Source of the DNA: DAOTXL01 sp034435455
GTDB lineage: Bacteria; Chloroflexota; Anaerolineae; JAAYZQ01
NCBI GenBank assembly: GCA_034435455.1
Contig: DAOTXL010000078.1
Coordinates: 1-8,047, forward strand
Direction of reading: 5' to 3'
Length of the DNA stretch: 8,047 bases
A program made the position numbers and the translations under genes. A model generated the notes under the pieces. The model was given only the letters and a program-made list of their open reading frames with translations. It was not told the origin of the DNA and made no database searches. Positions 1 through 5,029 of this stretch are shown in pieces. How positions within the stretch are numbered: position 1 is the stretch's first letter; each line of letters starts with the position of its first letter.

Positions 1-220
1 AGCTGAGCCCGGCGATCACCACGCCAAGGGTGAAGCTGCGCTGCTGGGTGAGGCTGCGGGCAATGGCACTGGGCTGATAGTTCAGCTCTTTGATGACCTG
101 CAAGACGTGGCGACGGGTTTCCTCGGCCACATCAGGCCGACCGTTCAATACCCGCGATACCGTCTGATGCGATACCCCCGCCGCCGCCGCTACGTCCCGA
201 ATGGTGCACCTTTTCTTCAT
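1..220 (-). CDS. LacI-family transcriptional repressor, N-terminal part (runs off the left edge)
   Basis: DNA-binding transcription factor of the LacI/GalR family. Reading leftward from the ATG at 220-218, 73 codons are visible before the window edge. Residues 6-26 form the classic helix-turn-helix (TIRDVAAAAGVSHQTVSRVLN), with recognition helix around S17-V24. Residues 47-57 (NYQPSAIARSL) match the family hinge helix that enters the minor groove. Residues 64-71 (TLGVVIAG) begin the first strand of the periplasmic-binding-protein-like sensor domain. The effector-binding domain lies outside the window, so ligand and regulon cannot be named. AGGGGAG (231-225) sits 4 nt before the ATG as ribosome binding site. 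The gene lies 73 bp downstream of the membrane-protein gene on the same strand and could be co-transcribed with it. Family assignment is secure; specificity is unknown. Confidence 0.93.
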   Translation of the reverse strand, partial: MKKRCTIRDVAAAAGVSHQTVSRVLNGRPDVAEETRRHVLQVIKELNYQPSAIARSLTQQRSFTLGVVIAGLS

Positions 221-293
221 TGTGCTCCCCTGCTATTGACCCGGGTTCTGGGTGGCCATTCCCCATCCCTTCAGCGTTCCGGTCGCTCCAACC

Positions 294-929
294 CTAGATC
301 CAGCGTAAAATGCCCATGAACAGAATGAGGGCGACGGCATCCACCCCGAAAATGGTCCCGACCACAAAGGCTTTCTTTTTGAGGCTTTCCATGTCGTACA
401 CCCAGAAGGACACCAGGAAGAAGGGCAGGTAGCCGAACAGAAAGATGAGCCACGGCGCACGGGCGTTCCACCATGAGTAGTCCCAGGTCAGGGCCCCAAT
501 GGCGTTGAGCAGCACCTCGACGAACACGCAAAAGATGGACCCGGCCACGGCGAACAGCAGCCGGTTGGGAATACCCAGGATCTTGAGCCGCCTGTCAGGG
601 GGGAGCATCCGGGAGAAAACGATGCCGGCGATGGCGAACATGAAGCAGATCTCGATGTTCAGCCCGATCAGGATCAGGTAGGCCGTCTTGCCCGGCGCGC
701 CCCACACCGGAGCCATCCCGGTAAAATGAAAGACCAACCCGTTCCAGATCTCGTTGAACCAGTCCATACCCCAAAAGGCCAGCCCGGCCAGGACCAGGTT
801 CCAGTTTCTACGTTCGATCTCGACCGCATAGACATACACCACCAGAGCAAAGAAGGGGATGACGTACCATTGGAACCGGCTGCCATCCCGTAGGATGCTC
901 AGCGCTTGCGCAGCAGATTCGGTCGGCAA
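294..929 (-). CDS. Polytopic membrane protein of unknown function (211 aa, TTG start)
   Basis: I do not recognise a named family. The 211-residue product is strongly hydrophobic with about six predicted membrane segments, near residues 20-37, 43-68, 83-106, 122-146, 157-178 and 188-210. A striking part is residues 53-68 (WGMDWFNEIWNGLVFH), an aromatic-rich helix with D56, N59, E60 and N63 on or near one face. N91/E93 and E138/N142 add more polar residues within hydrophobic stretches. Buried acidic and amide residues can mark a transporter, a metal or lipid enzyme site, or a helix-packing core; none is proved here. An ATG further upstream (1043) would add 38 residues, but the TTG at 929-927 has AAGGAGG six bases before it and lies just downstream of a strong promoter at 994-966. 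The upstream ATG would lie before that promoter, so TTG is chosen. No signal peptide or soluble domain is seen. Confidence 0.82.
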   Translation of the reverse strand: MPTESAAQALSILRDGSRFQWYVIPFFALVVYVYAVEIERRNWNLVLAGLAFWGMDWFNEIWNGLVFHFTGMAPVWGAPGKTAYLILIGLNIEICFMFAIAGIVFSRMLPPDRRLKILGIPNRLLFAVAGSIFCVFVEVLLNAIGALTWDYSWWNARAPWLIFLFGYLPFFLVSFWVYDMESLKKKAFVVGTIFGVDAVALILFMGILRWI

Positions 930-935
930 GGTTCT

Positions 936-942
936 CCTCCTT
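936..942 (-). promoter_or_regulatory. Strong Shine-Dalgarno site fixing a TTG start
   Basis: On the minus strand AAGGAGG is followed by six bases (AGAACC) and then TTG at 929-927. This near-perfect anti-16S match is the main reason to reject the longer upstream ATG start of the membrane-protein gene. Confidence 0.85.
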
Positions 943-965
943 CTACCAATGGGATTACAATGGGT

Positions 966-994
966 ATTATAGCCGGATTTGTGCTGGCTGGCAA
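966..994 (-). promoter_or_regulatory. Sigma70-type promoter for the membrane-protein gene
   Basis: On the minus strand, TTGCCA (994-989) and a perfect TATAAT (971-966) are separated by exactly 17 bases. Transcription would begin near 959, giving a leader of about 30 nt before the TTG start at 929. Two CAATGGG copies (plus-strand 947-953 and 958-964) lie between the -10 box and the ribosome binding site. This is a sequence match only. Confidence 0.8.
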
Positions 995-1089
995 GTGACA
1001 ACGTCGCGGGAGGGAGCAGGGCTTTGAATTTTCTGCCCGGCATGTCAGAATCTTGCCTGTACCGGACCAGGAGCCTATCCGCAAACGGG

Positions 1090-1141
1090 TGTGGGGCATG
1101 CTTTCCAGGCCGTCCGGGCAGGCTGGAAAGCCTGCCCCACA
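1090..1141. repeat. Imperfect inverted repeat, 19-base arms, 14-nt loop
   Basis: Left arm 1090-1108 pairs with right arm 1123-1141. TGTGGGGCA pairs with TGCCCCACA, then one T/C mismatch, then GCTTTCCAG pairs with CTGGAAAGC. The 14-nt centre is 1109-1122. This gives 18 of 19 pairs. No T-run follows on either side, so it does not look like a simple intrinsic terminator. Its form suits a dispersed REP-like palindrome, or an operator between divergent promoters. Copy number in the genome is not visible from here. Confidence 0.8.
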
Positions 1142-1172
1142 GGTTCAGGTTTTCATTGCCTACTCTCAGATA

Positions 1173-1201
1173 TTGCCAGGGAGCCCAAAACCTGCTATAA
1201 T
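1173..1201 (+). promoter_or_regulatory. Sigma70-type promoter for the sensor-kinase gene
   Basis: TTGCCA (1173-1178), a 17-base spacer and a perfect TATAAT (1196-1201) face right. Transcription would begin near 1208, leaving a leader of about 75-100 nt depending on which GTG is used. The element matches the leftward promoter at 25 of 30 positions. Confidence 0.8.
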
Positions 1202-1223
1202 AGACATAGGGAGAAACAGGGTG

Positions 1224-1268
1224 CCACCCCCGGCTCGATCCTGACGAAAAGCAACAGCCGGGGAGTGG
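1224..1268 (+). promoter_or_regulatory. GC-rich hairpin in the 5' leader of the sensor-kinase gene
   Basis: CCCCGGCT (1228-1235) pairs perfectly with AGCCGGGG (1256-1263) around a 20-nt loop. Four more pairs (1224-1227 with 1265-1268) extend the stem across a one-base bulge at A1264. A second small hairpin, GGCT-TTCG-AGCC at 1271-1282, follows just before the GTG at 1285. Together they could influence translation or premature termination. I match them to no known riboswitch class. Confidence 0.55.
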
Positions 1269-1284
1269 GGGGCTTTCGAGCCGT

Positions 1285-3999
1285 GTGGGTTCTACGAGCG
1301 GAGCATCGGTGTGGATCTTGTCAGGCGTCGGTGAGATTTTGAGCTCTTCCCTGGGGAGCCTGGTCTACCACCTGCTGCTGTTGCTGGCGGTGCAGGCCGC
1401 TCTGGGCATGGCCTGGGGCGAGTGGCGCCGGGCGCGGCACGAACAGGCCCGCCGCCTGCTGCTGGCCATGGCCGGGCTGACCGGGGTTCGGCTCTCCTAC
1501 GTCATTTCGGCCCTGCCGGCTTTGGCCGGCTGGGTCCAACCCTCGCTGCTGCTCCCCCCCGTCGAACGCTTTGCCGACACGGCCAGCATCCTCTTTCTGG
1601 GATGGGCCTTCATGCCCCCCGCCCGGCACCGCACCCGTGCCTGGGACCTCATCTTTGGAGCCAACCTGCTCCTGGCCATAGGGGCCGGCATCGCCTTCCC
1701 CCTGCTGTGGAGCCGCACCCCTCCGCCGGCCGACTATAACCTATCCGGGCAGGCCCTCGTCTGGAGCCTGTGGCAGCTCGGCCTCATCCTCCTGGCCGGC
1801 CTGGCCGCGGTGCGCAGCCGGGGCGAGGGGTGGGGCATCTTTTTCCTGGCCATGGTCCTCCTCCTGCTGGGGCAGTTCTTCCAGCTCGCCTATCCGGCCG
1901 GTATCCCCCACCTGCCTGTCTGGGAGCGGCTGGCCAACCTGGTGGCCTATCCTCTTCTGGTCATCGCCATCTACCAGAACATCGTCGTCGGCCTGCGCCT
2001 GCACAGCCGCCAGTTACAGGACATCAGCCAGGCCTCCCTCGACCAGATCAAAAGCCTGCTGTTCCTTTTCGACGCCAGCCGGCAGATGTTCAGCTCGCTG
2101 GACCTGCCGACCGTCCTGGACAACGCCGTGGAGGGCATTGCCCGCGCCCTGCAGGCCGACCAGTGCGCTATCGCCTTCCCCGTCGAGAACGACCCCAGCC
2201 AGATGCGCCTGGTGGCCATCCATAACCCGGCCCGCCAGGGGCGAGGGGAAGCGGTCACTTTTCCCCTCGAATACCAGTATATCGTCCAGCAGGCCGTCCG
2301 CCGCAAGAAACCGATCCTTAGCGAAGAGGCGGACAATGTCCAGCTCAAGGTCCTTTTTGCCCTGATGGGCTCCAGCGAGATCGGCCCGCTGCTGGTCCAA
2401 CCCCTGCTCACCGACCAGGAGCCGATCGGGGCCATCATCGTCGGCAATTCCCGTTCGCGGCGCCCCTTTACCCCCAACGAGGCCAAGCTGTGCCAGTCCA
2501 TGGCCGACCAGGTGGTCATCGCCATCCAGAACGCCCGCCGCCACAAAGCCTCCCAGTCCCGAATCGAGGAGTTGAACCGCACCCTGGCCGAGGAACGCCG
2601 CACGGCCCAGCAGACGCGGGACCAGCTTCAGAAGCTGGCCGAACGGCTGACCAGCCTCCAGGCCGAGATGGACGAACTCCGCCGCCGGGAGGAGCTGGCC
2701 CGCGAGGCGCGCAACGCCCTGGAGATCAAGCTGGTGAGCAGCCGGGCCGAAGCCGATGCCCTGGCCGAGCGCGTGACGGTGCTGGAAACCGACCTGGTCC
2801 AGGCCCACGCCAACGCCGAGGCCCAACTGCGCTGGCATGAAGAAGAACTCGCCCGCCGCCAGGCCGACTGGGAAGAGGCCAGCCAGGCCATCGAGTGGGT
2901 CCAGACCCTGTTGCAGAGCATGACCAGCGGCATCCTGGTGGCCGATGCCGAAGGGATCATCCAGGAAGCCAACGTGGCTGCCGAAATCCTCCTGGATCGG
3001 GATAGCGGTGAACTGCGCGGCCTGGCTCTGGCAGAGATCAGCGACGACAGACGTTGGCGGCAGGCGGTGGTCACCGCCACCGGCGGCGAAGCGGTCCGCC
3101 TGACGTTGCAGATCGGCGCCAACTCGCTGCTGTGTGACATCACGCCACTGACCGCCCCTGACGTGGCCCAGGGCCAGGTCCAGGGCCTCGTCGCCATCTT
3201 GCAAGACATCTCCGTCGAGGCCGAAGGGCAACGGGCGCGGCTGGAGGCCATCGCCGCCCTGGTCGGCGAATTGCGCACCCCCATCACCACCATCCTGAGC
3301 TACACCGACCTGCTCCTCAGCGAATCTATGGGCATCCTCGGCGAAACCCAGCGCGGCTTCCTGCGGCGCATCCGGGTCGGGGCCGAACAGATCGCCCACA
3401 TGACCGACGAACTGGTCCAAAAGACTATCGTCGAGGAGCTGTGGACCGGCCCGCAGCGGCAGCCGGTGGACCTGGGCCAGCTCATCGAAGGGGCCGTGGC
3501 CCGCACTCAGCCCTTCCTCCAGGACAAAGCCCTCAGCCTGGAGCTGGAGGTGCCGGACAATCTGCCCCCCATCCAGGCCGACCCCGATTACCTGCGGCGG
3601 GTGCTCCTCAACCTGCTGTCCAACGCCTGCCTGGCTTCGGCCGTGGGCGGGCGGATCTCGATCAAGGCCGCCCGGTCGGATGGGGCCGCGCTCCATCAGC
3701 AACATCCCGACCTGGACGACAACGGCTTTGTGATCGTCTCGGTCCGCGATTCTGGAGGAGGACTATCGGACGAGGCGCTGAACCGGGTCTTTGACCGGGC
3801 CCGCCCCAGCCAGACCCCCAAAGGGTTGGGGGAATCAGGAGCCGGCCTGGCCCTGGTCAAAGCCCTGGTAGAGGCCCACGGCGGTCGGCTGTGGGTCGAA
3901 AGTGAGCAGGGGGCCGGCACAACCTTTAGCTTTGTCCTGCCTGCCAACTCCCCGACCGGCGATCTGTCCCCTGGCCCCGCCCGATCGGATGCAGACTGA
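1285..3999 (+). CDS. Membrane sensor, 7TM-GAF-coiled coil-PAS-HisKA-HATPase histidine kinase homologue lacking the phosphoacceptor His
   Basis: The 904-residue product has a two-component sensor layout. About seven membrane helices occupy residues 23-232. A GAF domain follows at about 271-420, then a charged Arg/Glu/Ala-rich coiled coil at 421-540, a PAS domain at about 540-645, a dimerisation (HisKA-like) segment at about 650-715, and an ATP-binding domain at about 760-895. The ATP site looks complete: N-box NLLSNA (776-781), G1 DSGGG (822-826), G2 GAGLAL (852-857). The H-box reads LVGELRTPI, so Gly661 (codon GGC at 3265-3267) stands where HisKA kinases carry the phosphorylated His; the following Glu, Arg and Pro are kept. 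It is therefore either a pseudokinase/allosteric partner or works by another route. No response regulator is in the window. Start is uncertain: GTG 1285 lacks a ribosome binding site, while GTG 1309 has GGAG five bases upstream. The end overlaps or abuts the LysM gene. Confidence 0.92.
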   Translation: MGSTSGASVWILSGVGEILSSSLGSLVYHLLLLLAVQAALGMAWGEWRRARHEQARRLLLAMAGLTGVRLSYVISALPALAGWVQPSLLLPPVERFADTASILFLGWAFMPPARHRTRAWDLIFGANLLLAIGAGIAFPLLWSRTPPPADYNLSGQALVWSLWQLGLILLAGLAAVRSRGEGWGIFFLAMVLLLLGQFFQLAYPAGIPHLPVWERLANLVAYPLLVIAIYQNIVVGLRLHSRQLQDISQASLDQIKSLLFLFDASRQMFSSLDLPTVLDNAVEGIARALQADQCAIAFPVENDPSQMRLVAIHNPARQGRGEAVTFPLEYQYIVQQAVRRKKPILSEEADNVQLKVLFALMGSSEIGPLLVQPLLTDQEPIGAIIVGNSRSRRPFTPNEAKLCQSMADQVVIAIQNARRHKASQSRIEELNRTLAEERRTAQQTRDQLQKLAERLTSLQAEMDELRRREELAREARNALEIKLVSSRAEADALAERVTVLETDLVQAHANAEAQLRWHEEELARRQADWEEASQAIEWVQTLLQSMTSGILVADAEGIIQEANVAAEILLDRDSGELRGLALAEISDDRRWRQAVVTATGGEAVRLTLQIGANSLLCDITPLTAPDVAQGQVQGLVAILQDISVEAEGQRARLEAIAALVGELRTPITTILSYTDLLLSESMGILGETQRGFLRRIRVGAEQIAHMTDELVQKTIVEELWTGPQRQPVDLGQLIEGAVARTQPFLQDKALSLELEVPDNLPPIQADPDYLRRVLLNLLSNACLASAVGGRISIKAARSDGAALHQQHPDLDDNGFVIVSVRDSGGGLSDEALNRVFDRARPSQTPKGLGESGAGLALVKALVEAHGGRLWVESEQGAGTTFSFVLPANSPTGDLSPGPARSDAD

Positions 4000-4972
4000 C
4001 ATGGACCACGAACCGGTAGAACGGGAAGCCAGGCCGGGCCGGGGCCTGGGACCGCTCCTGAGCGGGGTGATCGCCGCTGCCCTGGTGACGTTGACCCTGA
4101 TCATCGCCGTTGTCCTGGGGATGCAGGAACAGTCGCTGGTCACCGGCGTGAGGGCTACGGCCACCTTCACGCCTCCCATGCCGACGGCTACCTCGTTGCC
4201 CCTGCCCGCCACCCGGTCGTTGCCCTCCTCCACCCCATCCCCCTCGCCTTTGCCCTCCCCTTCCCCTACGCCGACTTACCCGCCCCTGCCCACCGTGACC
4301 CCGCCCTGCCTGCCGCCTGCCGACTGGCGTGAATACACGGTAAAGCGCGGCGAGACGCTGGCCATCCTGGCCTGGCGCTTTTGGACGACAGAGGAGGCGC
4401 TGCGGGAGGGCAACTGCCTGGAGGACGATACCCTGGAACCCGGCCAGGTCCTCTACGTACCCGATGTGGCCACCCGCGTGGCCTGCGGCCGGCCCTCCGG
4501 CTGGTTCGCCTACACCGTCCAGCGCGGCGATACCCTCTCCTCTCTGGCGGTGCGTTGCAACACCTCTGTGGCCCGCCTCAAACAGGCCAACTGCCTGTCC
4601 GGCGACACCATCTATGCCGGAGCCAGGTTATGGCTGCCCTGCCCGATCCCCACGCCACTGCCACCCTCCCGAACTCCGCTCCCCAGTGAGACCCCCACCC
4701 TGCCTCCAGAAACCCCCACCTCCACTCCCACCGTCACCGACACCCTGCAACCGCCCCCGACCGAGACGGAGACGCCCACCGGAACTCCATCGCCGACCGA
4801 CACCCCGCCGCCGACCGAGACGGGGGTACCGACCGACACCCCGCCGCCGACCGACACCCCCGTCCCTCCCACCGACACGCCCATCCCGCCCACCGACACC
4901 CCGGAACCCACTGCCACGCCCCTTCCCCCAACCGATACCCCGATTCCGCCCACTGCGACCGGTGAGTCGTAA
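3989..4972 (+). CDS. Single-span membrane protein with two LysM domains and a Thr/Pro-rich C-terminal tail
   Basis: Probably a cell-envelope protein. LysM domains bind N-acetylglucosamine-containing glycans such as peptidoglycan. Numbering from ATG 3989 (327 aa): a short charged N-terminus, one membrane helix at about 25-45 (a signal-anchor), a Ser/Thr/Pro linker (about 55-106), LysM1 at 116-158 (YTVKRGETLAILAWRF... VLYVP), LysM2 at 175-217 (YTVQRGDTLSSLAVRC... LWLP), then a low-complexity tail (219-327). C107, Y116 and C143 recur as C166, Y175 and C202, an exact 59-residue spacing, so the Cys-bearing module was duplicated; LysM2 adds C190 and C218. ATG 3989 overlaps the sensor gene by 11 bp, and ATG 4001 lies one base after its TGA; either implies translational coupling. 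Neither has a clear ribosome binding site. A longer start inside the sensor gene (3902) is less likely because its Pro-rich extension would precede the anchor. Target glycan is unknown. Confidence 0.88.
   Translation: MQTDMDHEPVEREARPGRGLGPLLSGVIAAALVTLTLIIAVVLGMQEQSLVTGVRATATFTPPMPTATSLPLPATRSLPSSTPSPSPLPSPSPTPTYPPLPTVTPPCLPPADWREYTVKRGETLAILAWRFWTTEEALREGNCLEDDTLEPGQVLYVPDVATRVACGRPSGWFAYTVQRGDTLSSLAVRCNTSVARLKQANCLSGDTIYAGARLWLPCPIPTPLPPSRTPLPSETPTLPPETPTSTPTVTDTLQPPPTETETPTGTPSPTDTPPPTETGVPTDTPPPTDTPVPPTDTPIPPTDTPEPTATPLPPTDTPIPPTATGES
4634..4969 (+). repeat. Low-complexity Thr/Pro-coding repeat tract
   Basis: This part of the LysM gene encodes Pro/Thr/Ser/Asp/Glu almost exclusively, built on PTDTPxPP-like units. 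At DNA level a 26-bp block at 4793-4818 recurs perfectly at 4829-4854, an offset of 36 bp (12 codons), so the tail probably grows and shrinks by in-frame slippage. Such tails usually serve as extended, often glycosylated, wall-spanning stalks. The opposite strand reads as a long Gly/Val-rich open frame, which is a compositional shadow. Confidence 0.8.
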
Positions 4973-4996
4973 CCGATTGGAATGTAGACCAATTGG
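4973..4996. repeat. Short dyad upstream of the subtilase gene
   Basis: CCGATTGG (4973-4980) and CCAATTGG (4989-4996) can pair over 8 positions with one G-T wobble around an 8-nt loop, immediately after the LysM stop codon. No T-run follows, so terminator function is doubtful; an operator or a chance dyad is possible. The 57-bp gap is markedly more AT-rich than its surroundings and may carry a promoter, but no convincing -35/-10 pair was found. Confidence 0.35.
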
Positions 4997-5018
4997 CAAT
5001 TTGCTCTGTAAAAACTTT

Positions 5019-5023
5019 GGAGG
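5019..5023 (+). promoter_or_regulatory. Ribosome binding site of the subtilase gene
   Basis: GGAGG lies six bases before ATG 5030, in an AT-rich context. It supports independent and efficient initiation of the protease gene, unlike the coupled LysM gene before it. Confidence 0.8.
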
Positions 5024-5029
5024 CTAAAA

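Larger units (their letters stand above)
930..1284. other. Divergent intergenic region (355 bp)
   Basis: This stretch separates the leftward membrane-protein gene from the rightward sensor gene. It contains, in order, the leftward leader and promoter (to 994), about 95 bp with no recognised element (995-1089), a large imperfect inverted repeat (1090-1141), the rightward promoter (1173-1201), and a leader with a strong GC hairpin (1224-1268). Short open frames crossing it have no convincing start signal or family resemblance, so no gene is called. Confidence 0.75.

Noticed and set aside
239..246. ACCCGGGT palindrome upstream of the LacI gene as an autoregulatory operator
   Set aside because: Eight bases is too short to stand out in GC-rich DNA, and it lacks the extended dyad typical of LacI-family operators.
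107..319. Plus-strand 70-codon open frame across the LacI start
   Set aside because: It is antisense to a clear LacI helix-turn-helix, and its product is Arg/Pro-rich without a family signature.
930..1043. N-terminal extension of the membrane protein to an ATG at 1043
   Set aside because: The 38 extra residues are basic and low in hydrophobicity, they span the predicted promoter, and the TTG at 929 has a far better ribosome binding site.
1224..1282. Known riboswitch in the sensor leader
   Set aside because: The stems are real, but I could not match conserved core bases to any riboswitch class, so only a structured leader is claimed.
2014..3705. 563-codon open frame on the minus strand opposite the sensor gene
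   Set aside because: It lies wholly inside a gene with clear GAF, PAS and HATPase motifs. Its product is Gly/Gln/Asp/His-rich with no recognisable domain, as expected of an antisense frame in GC-rich DNA.
3902..3988. Upstream start for the LysM gene inside the sensor gene
   Set aside because: It would add a Pro-rich 29-residue stretch before the anchor and overlap the conserved end of the kinase domain; starts at 3989 or 4001 couple naturally to the sensor stop codon.
4793..4854. CRISPR-like direct repeats
   Set aside because: The repeats lie in frame within a Thr/Pro coding tract, the intervening 10 bp is too short for a spacer, and no cas gene is present.
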